Assembly (NCBI GenBank): GCA_018365895.1
Contig: JAGZJD010000062.1
Span: forward strand, 1 to 12,826
DNA: 12,826 nucleotides
DNA from: Lachnospiraceae bacterium
GTDB taxonomy: Bacteria; Bacillota_A; Clostridia; Lachnospirales; Lachnospiraceae
Direction of reading: 5' to 3'
Shown here: one piece after another, positions 1 to 6,070 of the stretch
How the letters are laid out: the number at the start of each line of letters is the position of its first letter
How positions within the stretch are numbered: position 1 is the stretch's first letter
Program-made: the position numbers and the translations under genes
The notes under the pieces: generated by a model
Seen by the model: only the letters and a program-made list of their open reading frames with translations
Told to the model about the DNA's origin: nothing
The model's database searches: none

Positions 1-83
1 TTCATCTTGGTCCGCCCTTCCCCGCCCCTGTAACAGCGGGCTTCCATGGCCATGGCCAGGTCCGTTGCCCTGCGGAAGGCGGA
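1..83 (-). pseudogene. ecfT: Fragment of EcfT (ECF transporter transmembrane subunit), foreign-looking edge sequence
   Basis: Seen: the minus strand read from base 83 to base 3 is open and encodes 27 residues beginning [12 protein letters not shown] and continuing through MEARCYRGG and GEGRTKM. This strongly resembles the conserved C-terminal Ala-Arg region of EcfT, the coupling transmembrane protein of energy-coupling-factor vitamin and metal transporters; that motif contacts the EcfA ATPases. By hand count 55 of the first 82 bases are G or C, far above the DNA that follows. Upstream on the minus strand the next codons (Leu, His) no longer look like EcfT, so homology breaks at about 80-86. 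EcfT genes normally sit beside ecfA1/ecfA2, truA and ribosomal protein genes; here the fragment runs head-on into an unrelated acyltransferase gene. It is not a functional gene in this window. A chimeric contig edge is the simplest explanation, and a real recombination is possible. Confidence 0.75.
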
Positions 84-976
84 TAAATGAATTTGTGCGT
101 CTGGAAAAGAATCCGTTTCTAAGGGCAGTACCGCTGGAAATAAAGAATCTCTTTCTGTTAGCAGGAACAACGCTTGGAGGGCGAAGCATTACCGCAGTGT
201 TTTCGAATATGTCGGCAGTCAGACTTCCGGAAGCTTATGAGAATTATATTGAACGTTTTGGAGTTTTTACAAGTACAAATAAACTTCAGCTGTGCAGCTG
301 TTCCTTTCAGGATACGATGATGCTTGGATTTACATCTAAAGTGATGAGTACGAATATTCAGCGGAATTTTATCAGAATTTTGCGGGAACAGGGACTTGGT
401 GTAGAAGTACTGGAAGAAAATTTTCCGGCAAAGAAACCGGAAAAAAATCGAAAATTTCCCGAATTCTTTACCTTTGCCTGTATGGCAGCGGCAGTTGTCT
501 GTGTGATGCTGAATTATCTTGTGACACCAACGCTTCGGTGGTCAATCTTTGCGGTGGCAGGATGCGCCTGTATCTGGGCGATGGTCATGCTCGGTTATGC
601 AAAAAGACGTAACTTACTGAAAAACAGTATGTGGCAGCTTGTCAGCGTGTCGGTACTGGCAATTTTGTGGGATTATTTTACCGGCTGGTCCGGCTGGTCG
701 CTTAGTTATGTGCTTCCATGCGGTACGCTGATGGTGCTATTGTCGATGATGACCATTGTGCGTCTGCAGAAGCTGGAACAGAATGAATATTTATTTTATT
801 TTGTGCAGGCGGCAGGATTTGGAATGATTCCGTTTCTTTTGCTGGTGTTCGGTGCGGTTAAAGTAACAGAGCCTTCGGTTGTATGCAGCGGGATCAGCTT
901 TTTGTTTCTTGCAGGATTGGCGTTATTTCATGGTAAGGAATTTAAACAGGAGTTTTATAAGAAATTCCGTATGTAA
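83..976 (+). CDS. Acyltransferase-like C-terminal part fused to DUF6320 membrane domain, 5'-truncated
   Basis: The first ~45 native residues ([20 protein letters not shown], then IKN and, further on, [16 protein letters not shown]) resemble the end of the condensation-domain-like alcohol acetyltransferase family, whose late strand carries the S-N-x-x-x-V/x-L-P pattern. After a Lys-rich linker (AKKPEKNRK, near base 440) come about six hydrophobic segments with W-S, K-R-R-N-L-L, D-Y-F-T-G-W and G-W-S-L features that I associate with DUF6320, a Firmicutes membrane family often encoded next to such acyltransferases. So this looks like a natural fusion of the two. The frame is open to base 2, but codons upstream of about 83 are the foreign ecfT-like sequence; a TTG at 65 has no ribosome-binding site and lies in that foreign part, so the true start is missing. 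Proposed role: acyl transfer at the membrane, possibly in envelope lipid or polysaccharide modification (inference). Confidence 0.6.
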   Translation: MNEFVRLEKNPFLRAVPLEIKNLFLLAGTTLGGRSITAVFSNMSAVRLPEAYENYIERFGVFTSTNKLQLCSCSFQDTMMLGFTSKVMSTNIQRNFIRILREQGLGVEVLEENFPAKKPEKNRKFPEFFTFACMAAAVVCVMLNYLVTPTLRWSIFAVAGCACIWAMVMLGYAKRRNLLKNSMWQLVSVSVLAILWDYFTGWSGWSLSYVLPCGTLMVLLSMMTIVRLQKLEQNEYLFYFVQAAGFGMIPFLLLVFGAVKVTEPSVVCSGISFLFLAGLALFHGKEFKQEFYKKFRM

Positions 977-1030
977 AAGAATCTAAAAAGAAAATCAAAA
1001 GAATTACAGAGAAAGAAAAGAGGAAATATG

Positions 1031-1597
1031 ATGGAAAAACAAAACATGTCCGGTAAACCAACTATTTGTATCCGAATGAAGAATCATGCAGAAATTGTGG
1101 TGGAATTGTATCCGCAGTCTGCGCCAAATGCAGTGAACAGTATTTTGGAATTGATTGATCAGAAGGGCTTTGAAGAGCTGGCAATTCAGAGAATTGCACC
1201 GGATTTTGTTCTCCAGCCATGGTTTGATGAAGTGCACATGGATCAGCGCTATCAGTATGTGATGGAGAAAGAAATCTGTCCAGAATTTTCATTTACCCGT
1301 TATACGGTAGGAATGGCAGGAAATGAGGAAATTGCCTCTTGCGGCTGTATCTTTTTTGTTATGGGAGATGGGTGCGAAGAGCGGTTAAATGGTAAATTTA
1401 CCGGAGCAGGGAAGGTAATTTCCGGATTTGATGAACTTGAGCGGATTATGCATGTAAAGACAAGAGAAGTTGTGTGCGATATGGAAGGAGTTGTCGTCAG
1501 AGAACCGGTCATTCCGGAGGTAATTCAGGAGATTACTTATGAATTAAACGGTTATGAACGAAAAAAAGTGGTGAAACGTCTGGAAGTATTTGCGTAA
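1031..1597 (+). CDS. Divergent cyclophilin-type peptidyl-prolyl cis-trans isomerase
   Basis: The 188-residue product has the cyclophilin order of motifs: a first strand ending ELYPQSAPNAVN, then IQRIAPDFVLQ, then TVGMAGNEE, CGCIFFVMGD, and RLNGKFTGAGKVISGFDEL. Numbered from the upstream ATG at 1028, the catalytic-type Arg (R55), the following Phe (F60) and Gln (Q63) and the FF pair (109-110) are kept. The usual S/N-Q-F-F is C-I-F-F, the G-G after the active-site Gln is P-W, and the H in the H-L-D-G-K-H-T block is absent. Activity may therefore be weak or altered. There is no signal peptide, so it is cytoplasmic. Two ATGs are possible; AGAGG at 1019-1023 is 4 nt from the first and 7 nt from the second, so 1031 is preferred. 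It precedes the flavoprotein/radical SAM genes on the same strand, with a 50-nt gap. The family assignment is firm; the client is unknown. Confidence 0.85.
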   Translation: MEKQNMSGKPTICIRMKNHAEIVVELYPQSAPNAVNSILELIDQKGFEELAIQRIAPDFVLQPWFDEVHMDQRYQYVMEKEICPEFSFTRYTVGMAGNEEIASCGCIFFVMGDGCEERLNGKFTGAGKVISGFDELERIMHVKTREVVCDMEGVVVREPVIPEVIQEITYELNGYERKKVVKRLEVFA

Positions 1598-1647
1598 GAA
1601 AAGTATAAGATAATAGACAGAACGAATAACAAAGAGGAGGGGCTTGT

Positions 1648-2142
1648 GTGAGATTAATTATACATGATTTGAAAAAAGAACAGGCGGATCAGTTTTTGCC
1701 GCAGGATGAAAATACAAAGGTCATTTATCAGAAAAGCGAGATAAAACCATGCAGAGGATGTTTCGGATGTTGGGTGCGGACACCCGGGAAATGCGTCCAG
1801 ACAGATGGATATGAAATGATGGGGGAACTTTTCGCGCAGACAGAGGAGCTTGTGATTGTCAGCAGATGTGTTTATGGCAGTTTTAGTCCTTTTGTGAAAA
1901 TGGTATTGGACCGGAGTCTTTCTTATCTGCTTCCTGATTTTCAAATCATCGATGGAGAAATGCATCATTTGAGAAGGTATGAAAATCAGTTTCGGCTTCG
2001 TGTTCTTTTCTATGGGGAAGATATTACGGAGTGGGAAAAAGAAACTGCAAAAAATCTTGTCTATGCCAATGCGAAAAATCTGAATGCACAGGTAGAAGAA
2101 ATTGAATTTGATCCGCAGGATCTGGGAGGTTTGCCATGTTAA
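1648..2142 (+). CDS. Flavodoxin-fold protein with Isf-like four-cysteine motif
   Basis: This 164-residue protein starts at GTG, with GAGGAGGGG at 1634-1642 as ribosome-binding site. Residues 35-49 read C-x2-C-x2-C-x7-C (PCRGCFGCW, then TPGKC), matching the compact cluster motif described for iron-sulfur flavoproteins (Isf; C-x2-C-x2-C-x4-7-C). It is followed by ELVIVSRCVYGSFSPFVKMV and LDRS, the usual second half of the NADPH-dependent FMN reductase/flavodoxin fold (Y-G-x-x-S-P-x-x-K-x-x-L-D-R). The N-terminus (MRLIIHDLKKEQ) has no G-S-P-R/K phosphate loop, so FMN binding by this chain alone is doubtful. Its last 7 bases overlap the next gene, which does have that loop, implying translational coupling and probably a complex. 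Likely role: electron transfer or reduction of a small molecule or quinone (inference). Physiological substrate unknown. Confidence 0.75.
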   Translation: MRLIIHDLKKEQADQFLPQDENTKVIYQKSEIKPCRGCFGCWVRTPGKCVQTDGYEMMGELFAQTEELVIVSRCVYGSFSPFVKMVLDRSLSYLLPDFQIIDGEMHHLRRYENQFRLRVLFYGEDITEWEKETAKNLVYANAKNLNAQVEEIEFDPQDLGGLPC

Positions 2143-2777
2143 GAGTTGCATTGATCAATGGAAGTCCGAAAGGAACAAAGAGTCATTCGGAACATATTAT
2201 TGAAGAAATGAAATATGAATTGGAAGGGGTGCAGATTGAAGAAATTCAAATGCCTTCTTCCGAGCCGGAAGGGTTGGAGAAGATTTTGCGCTGTCATGCG
2301 GCAGTATTTGTATTTCCATTATATGTAGATGGAATTCCCGCACATTTTCTTTCCTGTCTTATGGAGATGGAACGGTATTTTAAAGCAGAACAGGCGGGAT
2401 TTACCGTATATACTGTTGTGCAGGGAGGATTTTACGAAAGCATTCAAGCCAAAACTGCTATTGAGATAATGGAAAACTGGTGTGCCAGAACGTATCTGAA
2501 ATGGGGGCAGGGAGTCGCTGTGGGCGGAGGAGGCATGTTGGAATGTCTTGATCAGAAACATAATTATTTTATGCAGAAGATTGAAGAAGCCATTGGAGAA
2601 CTTTGCGATGGAATCCGGTCGCTGGAAAATGGTCCAACCCTATATGCAGAGCCTAATATACCGCGGGCAGCGTACAAGATGGCGGCAGAACGCCAGTGGA
2701 GAAAGCTTTTGAAAGAAAATGGTCTGGACAAAGAAGCGCTTTTTTATCGGATACCGGTTTCAACTGAAAACAGGTAG
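2136..2777 (+). CDS. Flavodoxin-fold NAD(P)H-dependent oxidoreductase (FMN reductase-like)
   Basis: The 213-residue product opens with MLRVALINGSPKGTKSHSEH, the classical first strand and phosphate-binding loop (I-N-G-S-P-K) of flavodoxin-like FMN reductases. It continues with AAVFVFPLYVDGIPAHFLS, equivalent to the S-P-x-Y-x-x-x-x-P region that lines the flavin. The middle holds VVQGGFYES and a glycine-rich stretch (GVAVGGGGML). There is no cysteine cluster. The ATG at 2136 lies inside the end of the preceding flavoprotein gene, with GGGAGG at 2124-2129 as ribosome-binding site, so the two are translationally coupled. The C-terminal ~50 residues (RAAYKMAAERQWRKLLKENG) are helical and could mediate subunit contacts. 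Cytoplasmic. The exact reaction cannot be read from the sequence; an FMN-dependent reductase is well supported, and pairing with the upstream cysteine-motif protein is inferred from overlap and motif complementarity. Confidence 0.82.
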   Translation: MLRVALINGSPKGTKSHSEHIIEEMKYELEGVQIEEIQMPSSEPEGLEKILRCHAAVFVFPLYVDGIPAHFLSCLMEMERYFKAEQAGFTVYTVVQGGFYESIQAKTAIEIMENWCARTYLKWGQGVAVGGGGMLECLDQKHNYFMQKIEEAIGELCDGIRSLENGPTLYAEPNIPRAAYKMAAERQWRKLLKENGLDKEALFYRIPVSTENR

Positions 2778-2781
2778 GGAT

Positions 2782-3711
2782 ATGAAGATGAAACAGGAAA
2801 CGTGGATGAAAGAGATGGAAGCGTGTCAGCTTTGCCCAAGAAACTGCAGAGCAAATCGCAGTGCAGGTCAGACAGGATTTTGTGGTCAGAGCGCAGTCAT
2901 AAAGGCGGCAAGAGCGGCGCTGCATATGTGGGAAGAACCGTGTATTTCCGGTGAGAAAGGATCGGGAACCGTGTTTTTCTCAGGATGTCCTCTTCAGTGT
3001 GTATTCTGCCAGAACCATGAGATTGCGGTATCCAGATCCGGGGCAGAGATCAGCGTTGGAAGATTAGCGGAGATTTTTCTGGAATTGCAGGAAAAGCATG
3101 CGGCAAATATCAACCTTGTGACACCGGGGCATTTTGTACCGCAGATAATAGAAGCAGTGACAAAGGCAAGGAATCAGGGACTTTCCCTTCCAATCGTATA
3201 TAATACCGGAAGTTATGAGAAAGCAGAAACTATCAGAAGACTGGAAGGCATTGTGGATATTTATCTTCCGGATTTTAAATATTGGGATGAAAAGATAGGA
3301 GAAAGGTATGCCGATGCTGCAGACTACCGGAAATATGCCTGTGATGCAATACGGGAAATGGTACGTCAAACGGGACCGTGTAGATTTGATGAAGAGGGAT
3401 ATTTAAAACAGGGGGTTCTTGTACGTCACCTTGTACTTCCGGGAAATACCGCAGATTCAAAAAAGATTATTCACTATCTGTATGAGACGTATGGTGATAA
3501 TATTTATATAAGTATTATGAATCAGTATACACCGGTCATTGCAAAGGAAGCATTTCCGGAGCTTGCGCGCCGTCTGACAGAAGAGGAATACGATGAAGTT
3601 GTGGATGATGCCATAGCTCTTGGCGTGGAAAATGGATTTATTCAAGAGGGAGAAACGGCTGAAGAAAGTTTTATTCCGTCTTTTGATTATGAGGGGATTT
3701 TATCAAATTGA
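2782..3711 (+). CDS. Radical SAM protein, PflX/COG1313 type (pyruvate formate-lyase activase homologue)
   Basis: From the ATG at 2782 the protein has 309 residues. Residues 15-34 carry C-x2-C-x3-C-x11-C (ACQLCPRNC, then TGFC), an N-terminal Cys set typical of the PflX-like group. Then come LHMWEEPCISG and GSGTVFFSGCPLQCVFCQN, in which C69-x3-C73-x2-C76 is the ligand triad for the SAM-binding 4Fe-4S cluster. Later motifs include NLVTPGHFVPQI, YNTGSY, IYLPDFKYWD and HLVLPGN, all typical of this family. The frame opens earlier at 2719, but that would overlap the previous gene by 59 nt. AGGGA at 2776-2780 sits just before 2782 and 8 nt before a second ATG at 2788, so the start is one of these two. 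Reaction and partner are unknown for the family; a glycyl-radical activase-like role is an analogy only. It ends the cluster begun by the cyclophilin. Confidence 0.88.
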   Translation: MKMKQETWMKEMEACQLCPRNCRANRSAGQTGFCGQSAVIKAARAALHMWEEPCISGEKGSGTVFFSGCPLQCVFCQNHEIAVSRSGAEISVGRLAEIFLELQEKHAANINLVTPGHFVPQIIEAVTKARNQGLSLPIVYNTGSYEKAETIRRLEGIVDIYLPDFKYWDEKIGERYADAADYRKYACDAIREMVRQTGPCRFDEEGYLKQGVLVRHLVLPGNTADSKKIIHYLYETYGDNIYISIMNQYTPVIAKEAFPELARRLTEEEYDEVVDDAIALGVENGFIQEGETAEESFIPSFDYEGILSN

Positions 3712-3731
3712 CGTGTCACAGCAAAAATATC

Positions 3732-3756
3732 TTGCATTTTTTGTACAATCATGCAA
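3732..3756. repeat. Inverted repeat TTGCAT/ATGCAA around a TTGTACAA palindrome, upstream of ddh
   Basis: In the 98-nt A/T-rich gap between the radical SAM gene and ddh, TTGCAT (3732-3737) and ATGCAA (3751-3756) form an exact inverted repeat. The 8-bp palindrome TTGTACAA (3741-3748) lies between the arms. It could be an operator or part of the ddh promoter. No -35/-10 pair with good spacing was found: TTGCAT with AAAAAT at 3755-3760 has a 17-bp spacer but poor hexamers, and TACAAT at 3744-3749 lacks a partner. The regulatory role is speculative. Confidence 0.3.
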
Positions 3757-3809
3757 AAATAATATCGGATTGTAACATCAAAATGAAGATTGAAAAGGAG
3801 GAACTAGTA

Positions 3810-4796
3810 ATGAGTATTCGAGTTGGCATTTATGGATATGGAAATCTTGGAAGAGGAGTAGAGTGTGCACTGAAACAGAATCCGGATATGGAGTTGGCGG
3901 CAGTGTTTACAAGAAGAGATCCTGCAGCAGTAACAGTTCTGACAGAGGGTGTGAAAGTTTATCATACAGATGAAGCAAAAAAAATGGCAGATGAAATCGA
4001 TGTAATGATTCTCTGCGGAGGAAGTGCAACAGATCTTCCGATACAGACACCGGAAGTTGGGAAATATTTTAATACTGTTAATAGTTTTGACACCCATGCA
4101 AAAATCCCAGAACATTTTCAGGCAGTGGATGCGGCAGCAAAAGAGGGTGGAAAGATCAGCCTGATTTCTGTCGGATGGGATCCGGGAATGTTTTCGCTGA
4201 ATCGTCTGTATGCAGAAGTGATTCTTCCGGAAGGAGAAGCTTATACCTTCTGGGGAAAAGGTGTAAGTCAGGGTCATTCAGATGCAATTCGCCGGGTAGA
4301 GGGCGTAAAGGATGGAAAACAGTATACAATTCCGAAAGAAGAGGCTCTTGAAGCGGTTCGCTCTGGAAATAATCCGTCTCTAACAACGAGAGAGAAACAT
4401 CTCAGAGAGTGTTTTGTTGTGCCGGAAGAGGGGGCAGATCTTCAGAAGATTGAAGAAACAATTAAAACAATGCCGAATTATTTCGCAGATTATGATACGA
4501 TTGTTCATTTTATTTCAGAAGAAGAGTTAAAAAGAGACCACAGCGAGATTCCGCATGGTGGGTTTGTAATCCGAAGCGGAAAGAGTGGCTGGGAGAATGA
4601 ACATACGCATATCATTGAATACAGCTTAAAATTAGATTCGAATCCGGAGTTTACTTCAGCAGTGCTTGTTGCCTATGCAAGAGCAGCGTATCGCATGAAT
4701 CAGGAAGGACAGAGCGGATGCCGAACAGTATTTGATGTTGCACCATCTTATCTGAGTGCAAAAAGTGCAGAGGAATTAAGAAGCCATTTATTATAG
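3810..4796 (+). CDS. ddh: meso-Diaminopimelate D-dehydrogenase
   Basis: This 328-residue enzyme catalyses NADP-dependent reductive amination of L-2-amino-6-oxopimelate (tetrahydrodipicolinate) to meso-diaminopimelate, the one-step branch feeding lysine and peptidoglycan synthesis. The Rossmann loop GIYGYGNLGRG covers residues 6-16. Family blocks follow: VNSFDTH (D94), SVGWDPGMFSLNR (D124), FWGKGVSQGHSDAIRRVEGV (W148, Q154, D158), YTIP (T173), HLREC (R199) and PHGG (H249). These are the positions known to contact substrate in characterised DAP dehydrogenases. The end (YSLKLDSNPEFTSAVLVAYA, CRTVFDVAPSYLS) is also canonical. AAGGAGG at 3795-3801 places the start at ATG 3810; an upstream in-frame extension to 3708 is not plausible. 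The DAHP synthase gene begins 16 nt after the stop, so the two are probably co-transcribed. Cytoplasmic; all key residues present. Confidence 0.97.
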   Translation: MSIRVGIYGYGNLGRGVECALKQNPDMELAAVFTRRDPAAVTVLTEGVKVYHTDEAKKMADEIDVMILCGGSATDLPIQTPEVGKYFNTVNSFDTHAKIPEHFQAVDAAAKEGGKISLISVGWDPGMFSLNRLYAEVILPEGEAYTFWGKGVSQGHSDAIRRVEGVKDGKQYTIPKEEALEAVRSGNNPSLTTREKHLRECFVVPEEGADLQKIEETIKTMPNYFADYDTIVHFISEEELKRDHSEIPHGGFVIRSGKSGWENEHTHIIEYSLKLDSNPEFTSAVLVAYARAAYRMNQEGQSGCRTVFDVAPSYLSAKSAEELRSHLL

Positions 4797-4812
4797 AAAG
4801 AAGTAGACGAAA

Positions 4813-5844
4813 ATGACAATGAGAGTAAATAAAGTGCTTCCGCAGCCTTCAGAACTGAAAGAAATGTTTCCGTTATCGGAGAACATGAAGTGTCTGAAAA
4901 GAAGACGAGATGAAGAGATTGGAAATATTTTTACTGGCAAATCAGAAAAGTTTATAGTGATTGTAGGACCTTGTTCTGCAGATAATGAAGATGCCGTTTG
5001 TGAATATACAGAACGTCTGGCGAAAGTAAATGAAAAGCTTTCTGATAAATTAATGATTATTCCAAGAATCTATACGAATAAACCGAGAACAACAGGAAGC
5101 GGTTACAAAGGAATGCTGCACCAGCCGGAGCCGGATAAGGAACCAGATCTGTTTGCAGGAATCTGTGCAATTCGTAAGATGCATATTCATGCGATGGAGA
5201 TTAGTGGCCTGACGAGTGCAGATGAGATGCTCTATCCGGAAAACAGAAGTTATCTGGATGATGTGCTGTCTTACGAGGCGATAGGCGCTCGTTCTGTGGA
5301 AAACCAGCAGCATCGTCTGACCGCCAGTGGAATGGATATTCCAATCGGTATGAAAAATCCTACAAGCGGTGATTTGGCAGTTATGTTGAATTCCATTCTT
5401 GCAGCGCAGAAAGGACATAATTTCATCTATCGTGGTCAGGATGTCACAACAAATGGAAATCCATATGCACATGCAATTTTAAGAGGCGGCGTGGATAAAT
5501 ACGGTACGTGTATTCCAAACTATCACTATGAAGATCTGGCGCGTCTGATGGAATTGTATGAAAAGTGGGATTTGAAAAATCCGGCAATTATTGTAGATGC
5601 AAACCACTCAAATTCTAACAAGAAGCACAGAGAACAGATTCGGATTGTAAGCGAAGTACTTCACAGCAGAAATTATAATTCAGATCTGAAACATCTTGTA
5701 AAAGGTGTTATGATAGAGAGTTATCTTGTGGAGGGAACGCAGTCGATTGACAGTAAGCGGGTTTACGGAAAATCTATTACAGATCCATGTATTGGGTGGA
5801 ATGATACAGAGGCGTTGTTGTATAAGATTGCACAGATGTGCTAA
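4813..5844 (+). CDS. aroF: 3-Deoxy-7-phosphoheptulonate (DAHP) synthase, class I alpha
   Basis: The enzyme condenses phosphoenolpyruvate with erythrose 4-phosphate, the first step of the shikimate pathway to aromatic amino acids. The 343 residues align with the AroF/G/H type: VGPCSADNEDA (C53), RIYTNKPRTTGSGYKG, AIGARSVENQQHR, GMKNPTSG, ILRGG, VDANHSNSNKKH (H265), GVMIESYLVEGTQ (E302) and YGKSITDPCIGWNDTEALL (D324). C53, H265, E302 and D324 correspond to the divalent-metal ligands of the E. coli enzymes. The start is ATG 4813 or ATG 4819; the ribosome-binding site (GAAAGAAG region, 4795-4803) is weak, fitting coupling to ddh 16 nt upstream. A strong terminator follows the stop. Which amino acid, if any, feeds back on it cannot be read reliably. 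Assignment to the family is secure; the choice among aroF/aroG/aroH names is conventional. Confidence 0.96.
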   Translation: MTMRVNKVLPQPSELKEMFPLSENMKCLKRRRDEEIGNIFTGKSEKFIVIVGPCSADNEDAVCEYTERLAKVNEKLSDKLMIIPRIYTNKPRTTGSGYKGMLHQPEPDKEPDLFAGICAIRKMHIHAMEISGLTSADEMLYPENRSYLDDVLSYEAIGARSVENQQHRLTASGMDIPIGMKNPTSGDLAVMLNSILAAQKGHNFIYRGQDVTTNGNPYAHAILRGGVDKYGTCIPNYHYEDLARLMELYEKWDLKNPAIIVDANHSNSNKKHREQIRIVSEVLHSRNYNSDLKHLVKGVMIESYLVEGTQSIDSKRVYGKSITDPCIGWNDTEALLYKIAQMC

Positions 5845-5879
5845 GACATACAAAAGAACAATATAATGCTCAATAAGGG

Positions 5880-5921
5880 ACTGCTTCAGCTGTAAAATAA
5901 AACAAGCTGAAGCAGTTTTTT
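5880..5921 (+). terminator. Intrinsic terminator of the ddh-aroF operon
   Basis: ACTGCTTCAGCT (5880-5891) and AGCTGAAGCAGT (5905-5916) form a perfect 12-bp stem around a 13-nt A-rich loop, followed by a T run to 5921. It lies 35 nt after the DAHP synthase stop and separates this operon from the sugar transport locus. Confidence 0.93.
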
Positions 5922-5943
5922 ATTGTGAAAAAAATATAAAAAT

Positions 5944-5977
5944 GGACAAAAGTATGTGAGGAACGGACAATGATATG
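5944..5977 (+). promoter_or_regulatory. Tandem half-sites GGACAA-N3-TATG, 21 bp apart: candidate activator operator
   Basis: Two similar 13-mers lie in direct orientation, GGACAAAAGTATG (5944-5956) and GGACAATGATATG (5965-5977), with start-to-start spacing of exactly 21 bp, i.e. two helical turns on the same DNA face. The second half-site overlaps the -35 region of the transporter promoter. This geometry is typical of AraC/XylS-type activators bound at class II positions. The binding protein is inferred; the truncated AraC gene at 10821 is one candidate. Confidence 0.5.
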
Positions 5978-5993
5978 AAGCAATATGTATAAT
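5964..5993 (+). promoter_or_regulatory. Probable sigma-A promoter of the sugar ABC cassette
   Basis: A consensus -10 TATAAT (5988-5993) is preceded at 18 bp by CGGACA (5964-5969), a weak -35 with four of six matches. Transcription would start near 6000, giving a ~70-nt leader. The poor -35 and the overlapping GGACAA half-site suggest activator dependence. A TTGCTATA direct repeat (5995-6002 and 6008-6015) and a small hairpin ATGTAC-CAAA-GTACAT (6035-6050) follow in the leader. Confidence 0.6.
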
Positions 5994-6070
5994 TTTGCTA
6001 TATTATATTGCTATAAGTTGCATAAACAAGTAAAATGTACCAAAGTACATATGCAAAAGGAGGAATACGT

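Noticed and set aside
65..82. TTG at 65 as start of the first gene
   Set aside because: No ribosome-binding site, and the bases belong to the foreign EcfT-coding piece; the frame is open to the window edge.
1654..2151. Long minus-strand reading frame opposite the first flavoprotein
   Set aside because: Its translation is low-complexity, Phe/Ile/His-rich and lacks motifs; the plus strand carries clear family motifs. The same holds for minus frames at 3804-4277, 5050-5472, 9759-10280 and 11166-11627.
2719..2781. Upstream ATG for the radical SAM protein
   Set aside because: It would overlap the preceding flavoprotein gene by 59 nt and add non-family residues; AGGGA and ATG at 2782/2788 fit better.
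3708..3809. N-terminal extension of Ddh from 3708
   Set aside because: The extension is A/T-rich intergenic sequence; AAGGAGG at 3795-3801 fixes the start at 3810 and yields the standard length.
6035..6070. ATG at 6035 as start of the binding protein
   Set aside because: It lies upstream of the strong ribosome-binding site and would spoil the lipoprotein signal peptide.
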